Assembly (NCBI GenBank): GCA_022925895.1
Contig: JAKSYS010000393.1
Location: forward strand, 1 to 57,617
Length of the DNA stretch: 57,617 bases
Origin: Fragilaria crotonensis
Taxonomy: Eukaryota; Bacillariophyta; Fragilariophyceae; Fragilariales; Fragilariaceae
Direction of reading: 5' to 3'
Part shown: positions 11,319 through 23,647 of the stretch, piece after piece
How positions within the stretch are numbered: position 1 is the first letter of the stretch
How the letters are laid out: every line of letters starts with the position of its first letter
The notes under the pieces: model-generated
What the model saw: only the letters and a program-made list of their open reading frames with translations
What the model was told of the DNA's origin: nothing
Database searches by the model: none
Translations under genes and position numbers: made by a program

Positions 11319-11507
11319 TAGACACTTACCTACTGGGGGCGTACCCCGTAACGGTTACGTCCTGGTTCTTAACCCGAACCCTATGCCGACCTGCGCGTCG
11401 CTAGGTTCCGTTAACCCGAACCATATCATGGTTGCTCGCCAGACCCCCGTCCTGGCCCATATCCTGACCGGTCGCCGGGTTCCCTCCCGGAAACTCCGAC
11501 CTGTCTC

Positions 11508-11541
11508 AATTTAAATCTGGTGCCTAGCACCGATTTAAATT
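11508..11541 (+). promoter_or_regulatory. Leader hairpin 1 of Copia-B
   Basis: AATTTAAATC and GATTTAAATT pair around a second stem GGTGC-CTA-GCACC, giving a near-perfect 34-nt stem-loop 80 nt after the LTR. The top, GGTGCCTAGCACC, is nearly self-complementary, as in dimer-initiation loops of retroelement RNAs. The RNA role is inferred from position only. Confidence 0.55.
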
Positions 11542-11582
11542 GCTCTAACCCTGTTCTTTTTCATTCCAGCCCTCACCCAATA

Positions 11583-11608
11583 CCAGCAGTACATGTCCCT
11601 ACTGCTGG
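11583..11608 (+). promoter_or_regulatory. Leader hairpin 2 of Copia-B
   Basis: CCAGCAGTA (11583-11591) pairs with TACTGCTGG (11600-11608) around an 8-nt loop. It follows hairpin 1 and a pyrimidine tract ending CATTCCAG that looks like a splice acceptor (about 11550-11570). It probably belongs to the untranslated leader. Confidence 0.45.
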
Positions 11609-11698
11609 GAGAAAGAAATTCTCATTCCTTGCGCTCACTTTTTTTGCAAAACTGTTCTCACCCAACTAACACTTCATCCTCAACTTTGCAACACTCAC

Positions 11699-14600
11699 CA
11701 TGGCCAACCCAGCGCCCACCCGTTCGCCTCCAACCAAGGCCAACCCTCCGCCCATTGTGTGAAGCCTACGAAGCACATGGCGAACTACGTCGCCGCCGAC
11801 GGCGATTTTGCAGCTCCTTTTGATGCACTCAAAATGCTGTTCTACCTTGCAACACTTCAAACATCTATGCTGCAACTTCTAACCACTTCACTAACACTTA
11901 TCCTACAGCTGGAACTAACACCTTCACGCCCAAGAAGAGCACCAACAAGGCTCCAGGCGATTTTCAGCGCGCTCGCACGGCCCTGACTCCTGAGCAAGAG
12001 TCCGCCACGATCTCGCGTTTCCTTGCAATCGTCGAGCAAGAACGCGCCCAAGACACCAAGACCAGGGTTACCTACGCCTGCAAACCCTCCAACGAAGCAG
12101 GATCTACCGAAATGGGTCGCTCCCATTCTATTTCCAACGCAAACGGCGCCACCAACGACATCGAAGCCGCCGAACCCAAAAACGACAATGACGACGACGC
12201 GCGCAATAACACTCTCCTCCCACCTCCCTCCCGCGCCAAGAAGACTCCCCACTCGCCTCCTACGAAAGGCCTATCAAGAAGCAACGTGTTAGATTCGATA
12301 ATACCATCACAATCATCAAGAACAAGGACAACAATGAAGTCGCGAAATGCGACTCTTTCAAGATCCCGGCGTTTGACGCCGAAGACCTCTCCAACGACAA
12401 GAGGGGTACCATTCGAACCGTCTCCGAAAGTGCTTTCGAATGCACTTCTCCAAAATCCGCAATCCGACGATTACTCGTAGAGAAATCCTCGAATCCGCGA
12501 AGCCCATCAAGTTATTTCAAGAAAACGCACGTTTCACTACCGTGCTCCCCGAAGACGCTCTCCCCGAGAATTCTGACGACGCCATCCTCTCCGGCGACGA
12601 AAGAGCTTTCGAACAAGACCTCACTGACCTTAATCCGCCAGAAATTGGCGGAGAACGAGACGAAACAGTGACGGCAGAAATGGATGACAACCATTCCAAA
12701 AAACGCAAATTCATGTATGGCGCCGACAACGAGTATACACCCGCGACGCCAGAACATGTGGTTTTTCCTCCTGGTACTGTTTTTACGGCGGTCTCTACGA
12801 CAGACGAACAGTTCTTCCGCGAGCACTGCCCTTCTACGCCTGGGCACGCTACCCGTTTCTACCCACACCGCATCAATGCGGTCATACACCGCGGCAGAGT
12901 GTTCTTCCCTGGGACTCCGCCCAGCACAACCTCCGGCCGCACTCGCGGCATTTCAGTCACCAGTCTCCCCGACGAGAACACCCCCGTCCACGGTGACGCC
13001 ATCAATGGCCCCCGGTCACAACGACGGCATTGGTCCGATGTCCGAGCGCGATCCCGGAATCGAAAATGCCGTTAACCCCAACTTCAACGACGACATTTGC
13101 GAAAATGTCCTTGCTGTAGTTAACATGTCAGCCAATACCTCTATCTACTCGCCGCCTGCGCTGAGTAGTAGACGTAGCGTGCATTTGTACATGCCTGAAC
13201 TCACACGTACGTCATGTACTCCTCACACTGCCTTTACAGACGGAATCCGAACAAAACCAATGGACGAAATATTCATCAAGACTCCTCCCCAGGACGAGAA
13301 ATCGAAATTCCCTACGTCGAATTGCCCTCCCACGGACACCACCCACGCGTCTGTGGACATGCTGACGTCTACGTTTCCAGCACAGCCACACGCAATGTCC
13401 GCCTTCCATCGCCCGGACACCAAGATCTACGGTGAGACAGACAAGACGAACAAGAAAACTACCCGCTTTTCGTCAGTCACATATCACAATTTTTCATCCA
13501 AGAAAACTGCAGCCCCTACAAACTGCAACCCCTTTTATTTTCAACCCATCTCTGAAGACCCTCATATTTTTCATCCCATCGTCGACAGCGACGACTACGA
13601 GACATCATCTACCGCGTGCAACGCCTCACGTCTCATTCAAGACCCTGAAGCTTTTAGGATCCCAACGCCCTTCAGCTTCGACAGACATCCATCTCCTTCA
13701 CGTTTGCATCCGAAACTTTTTCGCCTTTATTCTCCCACTTCACCGCCACCGACGGCGCCTACGACTGCCTTTCTACGACTACAGGCATCACCAACTTCGT
13801 CGAAGCCATGTCAAGTGATCACCCTACGGATCCCTACCGACTTGACACCCCGTTTGTCCCCCTACCGACAGACAGCACATTGGACCCAATCCACCATGTG
13901 CCCTTCCTGCAGCACTCCTCTGAGCTTGACTCAAGGACTAACCCTCATGCCGCCCTTCTATATTACCCTGATGCAACTTTGCAGGATAATGTTAATGGGC
14001 CAGTCACCATGCGCAATCTACCTGCATGCGTTGACGTTAGCATCACCGCTGCATCCTTCTGCCTCCGATACATCCAATCGGACGCCGCGACCAAGAAATG
14101 TATCCGTGACCTCACTACGGACCACCTACGTCATTTCTTCCGCGAACTTCACCCTGTCCTAACTGTGGATCATACAACTATTGCTGACAATGATGACAGC
14201 ATTGAGTACATCCAATGTATGCAACACACTTTGAACAGGACAACCAACTTAGTCATGGACAATTTACCTGCTGAATTGCTCCAAACTAACTTCCCAGATG
14301 GCACCCTGCCTCTTATCTGAGTCTCCTGACTGATCATGAGCCAGACACCCCAGGCCATGAATGTGCCCTTGCCATTCTCTATGCCTTCAAGACACTGCAT
14401 CTTGTTCACTTTCTGACCTACCCTTCAAGTCAAGATTCCACTTTCAAGTTCATGCCACATGACCTCTCTGATATCATCCGAATGTGCCATCCTTTGCGAC
14501 AGCACTGCGTTTATTTCCCAACCGAAGTAATTTCAGAGACGTCCCTGCATTCATTCACACTTTCTTCCAAGACCAGCAAGTTGCTTCCAACCCCTTCGAC

Positions 14601-16190
14601 AAGCGACAAGACAGCCAACGCTCATCCTACAATGAGCATCCTACCAACTTTGGCTCAACCTCACTATTTGCCTTCACTTATTCTCCGCTTGTGAACGGCT
14701 TTGGTGACCCATCTCCCGAAATCCCACCTAGAAGCTCTCTAGCTGCAAGGTCCCTCATCTCAGCTGCCCTCCAACACCATGCATCTCTCTCTACCAAGGT
14801 CACCAATGGTGATGACCCAGATTTGCAACCTACCAACATCATTCTTGGAGCCCTACCCCCAGCTGACATGATCTTCAACTACCATTGCTCTGCCTTCCCA
14901 ATGGCTACTCTACCTACAACTGAGCAGCTCCATGGCAACACTACCTATGCAATGAACCCTGCTACCACCCTAGCAGTGAACTTTGTGATTTGTCGAGATA
15001 TATCTCCAAATTACCTCCAAGAGATCGACATCCCCGCTGGAAACCATCAATATTCCTCGGACAAGTCCCACTTCATCCCAATTTCTACCAACACCTACAA
15101 CTACTCGATCGACTTTCTACCAGATCATGAGTATCTACTCTTCCGTGTGGTCAAGACTCTTGATGTTATCGATCCCCAACGTGTGCTACCGCAGACCCCA
15201 GAACCATCCAATGTTCTCATCTTCCAAGGTACACACTCAGAGAACCCATCCTACACCTCTGGATCTCAAGTTGAACTGCCTATTCCAAAGGAAGGAGCAC
15301 ACACCTTCCCTATCATCTATGATTCTGGCAATCTGCCCATCATTTTGATCACAGAAATGGCAATGTTGAACCCTACACTTCAACCACAGTTCAAGCCCTT
15401 TTTCAGACTCAAGCTTGCATTCCTATGACTGCAAACTATGAAGCAAATCAATGGGCATGTCCTAACAATCCCAGTCAACTTTGGCGCCAGTCAAACCCTG
15501 TCCACCATGTTGTTGATGATCCTCACACTGTTCCCTTGATCTTGCTATCAGACTTATCCAAGTTATCACCACGAAACGTGGATCCGACAATGTCTACCGC
15601 GCTTGGGCCTTGCCACATCTTCAAGACGCCCTCCAAAAGCCGGCTGATCAGATCAAACACAATCGCTTTTCATTTTTCTGGCAACAGCACAATCACCCAG
15701 AATACCCATACACAAACAAGACTCCAGAATTACTCCTTAATGTCATTCCTGGTGAGTCCAGTTCCTTGTGTTCTGACAATGAAAGCACAGCCAAATCTAT
15801 TACTTGCAACTCACTTATCCCTCCTGGCCACAGACACAATGATGTGAATGTAGCAACAGAGGATAATTGCAATGTAATTAGATATGATTTGGAAAACAAC
15901 AATGTCCTCTTGAACACAATGCATTAGTTGTTCTCACACGCAGATCATCGCTTCTACCGGAAAACAACCCGGGAATCGAACCTGCAACCCCCAATCCTGA
16001 AAACTCAGACAGTTCTACCGAAATTGACGAAACAGAACATGAAACGTCAGCAATTCCTGAAAACTCACCCATTTCTGACACTCCTGCTCCTTTTATTGAC
16101 ACTTCGCAACAAAATCCGACAGAAAATCCGTCGAATCCCTTGCAGCGTCTGTCACGTGCAGTCGGACAAATTCTAACACCAAAAACCCCC
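11699..16190 (+). pseudogene. Copia-B extra coding region upstream of gag, function unknown, multiple frame slips
   Basis: Coding-like sequence fills about 4.5 kb but hops between frames: 11699 (ATG, MANPAPTRSPPTKANPPP), an Asp/Asn/Ser/Pro-rich stretch to about 12480, 12440-13075, about 13015-13800, 13808-14320, 14484-15428, then 15425-15930. The protein would exceed 1,300 residues, with a disordered acidic first half (one basic patch ERPIKKQRVRF) and a more globular second half. Near 15300-15400 stands FPIIYDSGNLPIILI, a hydrophobic-DSG pattern like a retropepsin active site and separate from the genuine Copia protease at 17921. I do not recognise the family. It could be an accessory retroelement protein or the remains of another element fused here. 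Confidence 0.45.
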
Positions 16191-16191
16191 C

Positions 16192-17900
16192 TTGTCCGAC
16201 ACAGCAGACCAAACCCAGCCTCCACCCGCTGAAATTGTTCCCAAAACACCAACGTCAAGACCAAACGCTCCGTTACCGACAAAACGCTCAGAAACTCACC
16301 CAACGTTCGCTTACCCGCCAAGACAAGAGACATTCTTCGACGACGACGACCAAGACGACGAACAAGAAGACGACAACGGACCGCCTCAGATTCCCTTAGG
16401 TTCTCCTGATGCCCTGACTTCATCAACAAGAACCGACTTCACATATCCTCCGATTGAAGATTTGACAAGAACGCTCCTGAAATACGCCAAGACTGCAAAC
16501 CTTCGAAAGCTGAACTATCCAAGTGATCTTCTCCAACGACGACGTCAGTTCAATGCCTTTATGGACAACCTTCGAATTGTTTGCAACATATCTCCATGGA
16601 CACGCAACGTCTTTGACCTTTGGCCAAAGCAAATCAGCTACTCCCATCCATGCATTGGCACAGCACTCTACAACCTGATCTTCACCAACATCAGTGATCC
16701 TTGCCAGAAGCACATCATTGACTGTCCACCTGATGCCAGAACTGCCATTCTGACTCTAAGACGTCATTGTGCTCCACTCACCCAAGATCACATTGAACGC
16801 ACGCGCGAATCCTTCTACTCGATCAAACAAGGTCACCAAGAAGTTGCGACATCATACTTGAATCGCATTCGGACTCTAACGCGCGACTGCTATCATGCCG
16901 GTATCCCTAACACCGATGCCGACATTATCAAGCGAACCATCCGTGGCGGCAGCAATCACCACTTTTATGCTGCTTCCTACCAACGTTTTGACGCCGACAT
17001 CCGTCGAGCTGAGTTGAATGACGAAGAACTACCCACTTTTGCGGAACTTGAGAGCCATTTGCTGAACATCGACGACTCGCGTGGACTCACTCTCCCTTCC
17101 CAAAATCAACGCAATTACAACCAGCATGCAAATTCTGCACGTCAACCGTTTTCAAACCAATCCTCTCGCCCTCGCCAAGGCACAACGCGCGTTTTCACAC
17201 CACGCCAACAACATGCCTTCAGTTCTATGATGCGACCGTACACTGCTTCAAACAACAGACCACCGCATCGACCAAACAATCGAGGACCGAATCAAGCTCC
17301 TGCACCACCAAGACAACATAACAACAATGATCGCAGAAGCACACCACAACAATCTCGCCCTTTTCAACAACAGAATCGCGGCTCACGCCCTCCTCTCAGA
17401 CCGATATCTTCAAACAATGGAAATCAACGGCGCCTCCAAACAACACACCAGCTGTGAGACGAAACCCTAACACATCCAATGCTGCAAATATTGTATGCAA
17501 TAACTGTGGTAGACTTGGCCACTATGCTAATCGATGCATAACCGCCAATCGCTCATCAACTAACCAGAACAACCGTGGAGGACCGCCGCCCAGAAATCCA
17601 AACAATGAAAATGCAGCACCCCGCAACCAGCGTGCTTACTTCATTACTGACTCAACTGCTTCTAACTCCCATGCTTTTCACCATCAAGCATACATGGCCT
17701 CCTGTGATCTCCAGGACACCTTCAATGGCCCATCTGCAGTTACCTCATGGCCTGATGTCAATGCTCCTCAGATGGAAATCAACAGAGCATTGCTCAACAA
17801 TGATTTCTTACCATCAGCACCAAACTCTCCACCCAACACAGGCTCAACAGAACTCTTCCCTGAAGACCCTTATCAACACATCAAAGATTTGGACCACCAA
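16192..17900 (+). pseudogene. Copia-B gag with zinc knuckle
   Basis: A Pro/Asp-rich lead-in has no ATG at its start and may simply continue the upstream coding region. It is followed by a Ty1/copia gag (UBN2/Retrotran_gag family) domain: LLQRRRQFNAFMDNLRIVC, DLWPKQISY, FYSIKQGHQEVATSYLNRI. After an Asn/Gln/Pro-rich spacer and a slip at about 17450, the zinc knuckle CNNCGRLGHYANRC (CX2CX4HX4C, about 17496-17537) appears. Gag packages the element RNA into virus-like particles. Confidence 0.82.
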
Positions 17901-18440
17901 GTCTTGACAACTGGCTACCTGACAGTGGTGCCACATGTCATTATACACCCGTTTTCAGCGACCTTCGTGATGTTGAAGCCTGCCACATCCCTGTCTCTCT
18001 TGCTGATGGAACCACCAAGATCTCAACATTCAAAGGAACCACTGACTGCTACTTCACCTCTGATGAAGGACAAAAGTCTATCCTTGGCCTAACTGATGTT
18101 TATTATATTGAAGGTCTCAGCCACCGCCTTCTTTCCCTGACAACCATCTCTGCAACCCAGAATTTCACAGTCATCATCCAGAACAGAGCCACTACAATCC
18201 AGTTCCCAAACAATTCAAAATACACATGGCCCCTGCTCCTGCATGAACTCCCAACACAGAATGCCTTTTCTACCATGGCACAACCTGTGGACACCACACC
18301 TGATGAAACTTCCTTCTCCCCTGCATTTGACCAACATGTTGATCCTACACAAGCTGACACCTCAAGACCAACAACTTCTTTGCCTCTTGAGACCATATCC
18401 CGTCGCCTTGCGCACCGAAATTTCCGCAATCTCATGACCG
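17900..18440 (+). pseudogene. Copia-B protease
   Basis: In the frame through 17921 the sequence reads NWLPDSGATCHYT, the standard Ty1/copia aspartic protease active site, followed by SLADGTTKIST and VYYIEGLSHRLLSLTTIS, which are typical of the retropepsin and pre-integrase linker. The preceding gag frame differs, so a slip lies just before 17900. This supports DSG at 17921-17929 as the true catalytic site of the element. Confidence 0.8.
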
Positions 18441-18461
18441 GATCCCTGCATCACGCTTGGA

Positions 18462-19290
18462 ATGATCATACACTCGCCTGCGATTGACAAAAACACTTGG
18501 CCAATTCGTATCTCGATTAGCCAAAAACACGCTCGCAGCAAAATTCCTCTCAGACAAGGCTCAGAACCGTTTCACCAACTTCACCTTGATCTCATGAGAA
18601 ACCCCTTTCGGTTTGGACTCACCACTGCAACAAACTATTCAGCCTACCTCTTTATTGTCACAACACCTGGCAAGCTAACTGGCTGGATAGGACTTCCAAC
18701 TGAAAGCACCACATCCATCATCACAGCCCTTAAGTCCTGGCTTACTCAGACAGAACTACTTGGCCGCACAAAGTCCGTCCGCTTCATCCGTACTGATGCC
18801 GGATCTGCCTTTACATCTGCAAAATTCATCACAGAATGCAACAACCTTGGAATCAAACTTGAAGCTGCTGCTCCAGAACACCAAGAAATGAATGGCATCT
18901 GTGAAGCCAAATGGAGAGAAGTTCACAACACTGCAAATGTACTTCTCAACACTGCCCGACTTGGCGGTGCCTTCTTCCATCATGCACATGCCTATGCTGT
19001 TAGCATTATTAATGCTTGTCCAGCCAAGAATGTGACTGATCAACATGGCAACCCAACCACACCCTTCCAATACAGCTATGGCAGAAAACCAAGCCTTGCC
19101 AACTTCCGCGTATTTGGATGCCCTGTCTACTTCAAGCGCTACGAACCGACCTTCCGCAACAAGCTGATTACCTATAAGCAACAACTCCAACGTGCTTCCC
19201 GTGGTATCTTCATCGGTTTCCAGAGAACTCAGCCGGATGGCTCGTTTACTCTCCTGATCATCCGCAGCGCATCGTAATCACTCGCGACGC
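18462..19290 (+). pseudogene. Copia-B integrase
   Basis: The rve core is recognisable by HQLHLDLMRN (first Asp), IRTDAGSAF (second Asp) and HQEMNGICEAKWREVHN (Glu), with the C-terminal FRVFGCPVYFKRY and GIFIGFQ motifs usual in Ty1/copia. The frame ends at 19275-19277; the natural continuation lies in another frame. Confidence 0.87.
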
Positions 19291-19369
19291 CTACTTTGAT
19301 GAAGACTTCAGCTCTGCCCTTGCCTTCGATTCAAAGCCCTTTGCCGGAGCCATTCCCATCCGATCTCAC

Positions 19370-21170
19370 TTGGATCCCAATGGACTCCAATCTTTGGACA
19401 ACTCTGAACCATCAATTGTCCACCAAACTGGATCTGCTGCCAATCTAGGCATCACACCATCCACCTATCTTGAAGAACTCCATGACTCTGAACACCTTTT
19501 ACAAGCACAAGACAATGGCCCTTCAAGCACTACCCATCCAGAAGATGATATTGATGACACTGATCCCATCACAGAATCTGACATCTCTCCTGGACCAACA
19601 CCACCAACTCCTCAGCTGATCAACTGGACCTTTCACCAACTGAGACACACCCCACTTCACAAGGAAATGACTTTATACTTCCAAGAGTGTGCTGAATCTC
19701 TGCCATCAGTTGATCCCATCCACACTGCCATGCTTGCTGTTGACGCATCCACAACTTCGCCCACCGACGATCCAGTGGACAAGTATCTTCCTGAACCGCA
19801 ATCCTTCAAAGCCGTTCTCAAACTTGACGATGACGTCCGCAATGCCTGGCTACATGCTATTCGCATGGAAATCAAGAACTTAATCGACCACGATACCTTC
19901 ATCCTAGGTGAACAACCCCGGAAAGATGAACTCATCATCCCTGTCAAACTTGTCTTGAAAGCAAAACAAACTGCAACTGGTAAACTTGAAAAACTTAAAG
20001 CTCGCCTTGTCGCCCGTGGCGACTTGGAAAACGATTGAAGAAAACTAAAGCTGCTTACCAGCAATTTCTCCAACAACAAAAACAAGACAATGCTGAAAAC
20101 AATCCTGAATCCAGCAAGACAACTAACACCATCCCAATTGAGGTACCTCAACCTTTTGAGGACACATGGTCACCCTGTGCATCTTCAAGAGGGGTCAAGT
20201 TACTTCTCTCAACAATCTGTGCATCCCACCGCACTCTCAAAAGTGCCGACTTCATTGGCGCATATCTACAAGCCAAAGTCATCGGTCGCCACTTTGTCAG
20301 ACTTCCACTTGAGTATGCATATTACTTCCCTGAATATGCTAAATACTTTGGAACTCCAGCCCTTTTGAACAAGGGAATCTATGGACTTGTTTACTCTGGA
20401 AAATATTGGAACATTGAATTCTCTGAATGGCTTTACTCCAAAGGATTCATCCAATCCCAGTCTGAACCCTCCTATTTTGTCTTTTACAACAAACACAACC
20501 AATGGTTACGCCTTCTCTTCTTTGTCGACGACATGCTCTACGCTGGCAGCAATGACGCCATCGAAAAAGAATTCGAAGAATCTGTCCGCAATCGCTTTGA
20601 CGTCAAGTTCCTTGGACCTGCTCAATGGTTCTTGCAAATGCGTATCCATCAACACAAAGACAAAACCTACACTCTCGACCAACATCGCTACGTTCTCAAC
20701 ACTTTGCAACGTTACGATCCCAACTCCGAGTTCCCTGAACGTGAAACACCATTCCCACCGGATTACACCTTCAGTAAAGACAATCGACCTGTCACCGATC
20801 ATGACAAACAAGTTGTCGAACAACACGAGAAACGCCTCCCATTCCGCTCCGCTGTATGTACGCTACTCTATCTTGCCTACAACACCCGTGCTGATATCCT
20901 CTTCGCAGTCTGCAAACTTGCAAAAGCCTGCGTCTGCCCTGGCGCACTCGACTTCCGTGCTCTTATCTGGCTGATTGGCTACCTACGCCGTCGCCCATAT
21001 TATGCCATCAAGTTCTACCCGGATGCCACGACCAACCCTGTTTACGACATATGTCGTCAACACCGCATTCCCCATTCCGACTTAACCGTATTTTCCGACG
21101 CCAGCTGGCAAGATTGCCCTGACACTGGCCGCTCTACTGTCGGTTATATGATCTTCACAACGGTGCTCTC
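19370..21170 (+). pseudogene. Copia-B reverse transcriptase
   Basis: The domain starts in the frame ending at 20038 (LKLDDDVRNAWLHAIRMEIK, KLEKLKARLVARGD) and continues after a small slip in the 20035-21291 frame. Motifs: LKSADFIGAYLQAK (palm), NKGIYGLVYSGKYWN, and the active site FVDDMLYAG (about 20521-20547), where Phe replaces the usual Tyr of YVDD. It then runs FLGPAQWFLQMRI and the connection domain. It reverse-transcribes the element RNA in the particle. Confidence 0.88.
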
Positions 21171-21638
21171 ATCGAAGCCAACTCTACGATGCCAACACCA
21201 ATTGCTATGTCAACGTCCGAGGCCGAATACATGGCCGCATGCTCTGCATCCATGGCCACAGCTCACATTCGGATGCTACTCTACGACATGACATATCTCG
21301 GAACCAAACATTGGCGCGAATCTATGCAGCGTCTTCCAACCATTCCATCGATTCTCATGATCGACAACGAAGCCACTGTGCAGATCGCCAAGAACGGCAA
21401 ATTAACCCGCAAGACTCGTCACATCGAACGACGTTTCCACTATGTCCGTCAAGGCCAACAAGACGGTATACATCAACTACATTGGATACCTTGCGATTCT
21501 CAACTTGCCGACATCCTCACAAAAACACAAGTCTCTTCCAAAATTGATCAACACATTGACAAAGTCTTCTGTACACTTCCTGATCACATGCTACAACTAC
21601 AAGTGAATCTACAGAGATTTGATTCAAGAGGGTGTTAA
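21081..21638 (+). pseudogene. Copia-B RNase H
   Basis: Acidic residues in VFSDASWQDC, MSTSEAEYMAA and MIDNEATVQIA are those of Ty1/copia RNase H. A frame slip at about 21165-21185 separates the first from the others. The C-terminus LADILTKTQ leads to the stop TAA at 21636-21638, which lies inside the first six bases of the 3' LTR. The pol stop codon is therefore supplied by the LTR itself. Confidence 0.87.
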
Positions 21639-22516
21639 ACATCCGTATCGCCCTACATATTTTCTATTATCCCTATCCCTAATTACTGACGCCCGAGTGC
21701 ACAGTAAAACATTACATCCGTGCTCCAGTAACCAGTGCGACACTGCACGACTGGAATCAAAACTCACGTCGATTCAAATCATGTTCATCTCATCCCATGA
21801 GTTTGAACAATCATTTTCAAACGAGGCTCAACGCCTCGTACGACAAAAACAACGTCGTCACGCGACGTCTTCCGAAACGAGGAGTGTTCCTCATTGTTCC
21901 AAGGAACACTCCTTCATCAGACCTCTCATCACGGTCGCCCTCCTTCTTCCCACAATTGTCAATTTTTCATATTTTAGTGTCACTCACCTTTTACTTACTG
22001 CACATATTTTTCGCACGATGATGATGATCGACCATGACGCGTTTTACCCGCCGTCGTCATGACATCATATACACCGTGCTGTATAAATATTAGTAGCCAG
22101 TACGACGGTACTCACTACAACGACAATACAGCACAACACGGCGACCGGTACAACAGTACCTTCGCACACAACTTCCTCTGCCCGTCGATAGTACGCGCAC
22201 GTCTGAGTTTAACGTTACTGTACATAACGATAAACCAATAGACAGTGCCCACTATACGACACGCGATATTTCTACTAGTCAGTCTCTCGCACATTCATGT
22301 AGCGACAGAACGACAGATAGTACACACATATCGTTATCTGTAGCGGTAGACAGCACTGCGTAGCTGTACCGTTTATAGATGAACTATGCAGTAGTCAGTG
22401 TCGTACTAGACACTTACCTACTGGGGGCGTACCCCGTAACGGTTACGTCCTGGTTCTTAACCCGAACCCTATGCCGACCTGCGCGTCGCTAGGTTCCGTT
22501 AACCCGAACCATATCA
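21633..22516 (+). repeat. Copia-B 3' LTR
   Basis: It follows the polypurine stretch CAAGAGGG, begins TGTTAAACATCC and ends CCATATCA, and is then followed by the TSD GGGAG. It provides the uninterrupted empty site for the MITE in the 5' LTR. Compared with the 5' LTR it is shorter by one base in many runs (TTTTT/TTTT, AAA/AA, CCC/CC). Confidence 0.92.
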
Positions 22517-22708
22517 GGGAGTGTGACATTACCAGTACTGCGGTGAATATTAACGCTTACCAACGGGAATCAAGGGTCACTACATCGGTCATAGGCAGGG
22601 CTGTTAAAAATAGGCGCTCAGCCGGGTTCCCGCCTATATTACCTATATTAAGGTTTGCCAACGCGCCTACTTGAACGTATGGACGGACAGACCGGATGAT
22701 CGGTTTTT

Positions 22709-23095
22709 GTGCATGTTGTAGCAATATCATCAAGTCCATATAGTGCAACGTCGACACATGCTTTGTATTCAATCCAGCATCAAATGTCTCCTCAACGTTG
22801 TTCTGCTTACCTAAAGGGCAATGATGCCCGATATGGCCTTAAGATTGCAAATCGTCATGCTTCAACGCGGTTGGTGATCGGACTTCAGTGTCGCTTCTGC
22901 ATTGCATTCGGTCGTGAGGAGAAGGTGGGATCCAAACGCAAGCCCGCAACCACAGTTCAAGGATGGAGTGCTCCATTCCGATATGATGATATCGAGAAAC
23001 ACCTTCGTGTACAGCATCCATCTCAGTGGGACGTGTACAATGGTCAAATGTTCATGAATTTCTCTGTGGATTGGCGACCTGGGTTGCCACATTGA
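22709..23095 (+). CDS. hAT-derived BED-like zinc-finger protein fragment
   Basis: About 128 codons (ATG 22709) contain a C2H2/BED-like finger: LQCRFC supplies two Cys and, after a 40-residue insert, IEKHLRVQH supplies two His. In hAT transposases this N-terminal finger binds the element ends. The ORF ends at two consecutive TGA codons (23093-23098). The next ORF continues in the same frame. Confidence 0.65.
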   Translation: MHVVAISSSPYSATSTHALYSIQHQMSPQRCSAYLKGNDARYGLKIANRHASTRLVIGLQCRFCIAFGREEKVGSKRKPATTVQGWSAPFRYDDIEKHLRVQHPSQWDVYNGQMFMNFSVDWRPGLPH

Positions 23096-23098
23096 TGA

Positions 23099-23647
23099 AT
23101 GAAAGCTCGGAAAACGAGCAGAAGGGTGTATGTTACCGCTTGCAACCGAATCGATGAGATCACTGTATACCGTGATCATAACAACAATCCATGTGCAGAT
23201 CCCAATTCTCTCCCTCCAGTGCTCCCACACGAGCTTGTCAAACTCTCTGCCGCTAACTTTATTCGCAAGATTCGTCTGCATGCCTTCCGATTGGAGCACC
23301 GTTACACCGCAGCACAGATTGACATCATCACCGACGAGCACAAAATTCTACTCTATGCCTACCAATCAGAATCTGTCTTGAAGGACGAAGGGATTGATTC
23401 TCTGTCTAGCCGATCATGCTTCAAGGAGGATGGTTGGAGTTTACTTGGCTGTCGGTTGCCAAACTTGATGGAGTATTGTGGTGTTGTAGCGACCCTATTC
23501 CCTGGAACAAGTACGGTAGAGTCTGACTTCTTCTCCACCATCCTACGTTGGGAGAAGGATTGCTTCCGTAAGGGGTTGTCGGATTTTGGATTAGAAGGAG
23601 TGCTGCAAGCAAAGCAGTTTCTCTTTATTGAACAATTTGAGCCGTGA
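23099..23647 (+). CDS. hAT C-terminal (dimerisation-like) protein fragment
   Basis: The ATG at 23099 follows the double stop directly and opens 182 codons in the same frame as the zinc-finger ORF. The C-terminus FPGTSTVESDFFSTILRWEKD...LEGVLQAKQF has the hAT dimerisation pattern (W..., short spacing, L..A). No DDE catalytic block lies between finger and tail. It may be a product that interferes with or regulates full-length relatives, or a relic; this is inference. Confidence 0.65.
   Translation: MKARKTSRRVYVTACNRIDEITVYRDHNNNPCADPNSLPPVLPHELVKLSAANFIRKIRLHAFRLEHRYTAAQIDIITDEHKILLYAYQSESVLKDEGIDSLSSRSCFKEDGWSLLGCRLPNLMEYCGVVATLFPGTSTVESDFFSTILRWEKDCFRKGLSDFGLEGVLQAKQFLFIEQFEP

Larger units (their letters stand above)
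10199..11428 (+). repeat. Copia-B 5' LTR (contains a MITE)
   Basis: It matches the 3' LTR at 21633-22516 end to end except for a 330-bp insertion at 10989-11318. It starts TGTTAAACATCC and ends ACCATATCA. Most other differences are one-base length changes in homopolymers, nearly always longer here. It carries a TATA box and a stem-loop, annotated separately. Confidence 0.92.
10199..22516 (+). mobile_element. Copia-B: 12.3 kb Ty1/copia retrotransposon with an oversized 5' coding region
   Basis: Two LTRs (10199-11428 and 21633-22516) run TGTTAAAC...CCATATCA, and the element is flanked by the duplication GGGAG (10194-10198 and 22517-22521). The internal order is leader hairpins, about 4.5 kb of unassigned coding sequence, gag with zinc knuckle, protease, integrase, RT, RNase H and PPT. 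Without the MITE the 5' LTR is 898 bp against 884 bp for the 3' LTR. The element is about twice the usual Copia length, and the excess lies between leader and gag. Pol is broken by several frame slips, so this copy is not autonomous as read. Confidence 0.92.

Noticed and set aside
22709-23647. Host gene with a BED finger
   Set aside because: It lies wholly between hAT inverted repeats with an 8-bp duplication.
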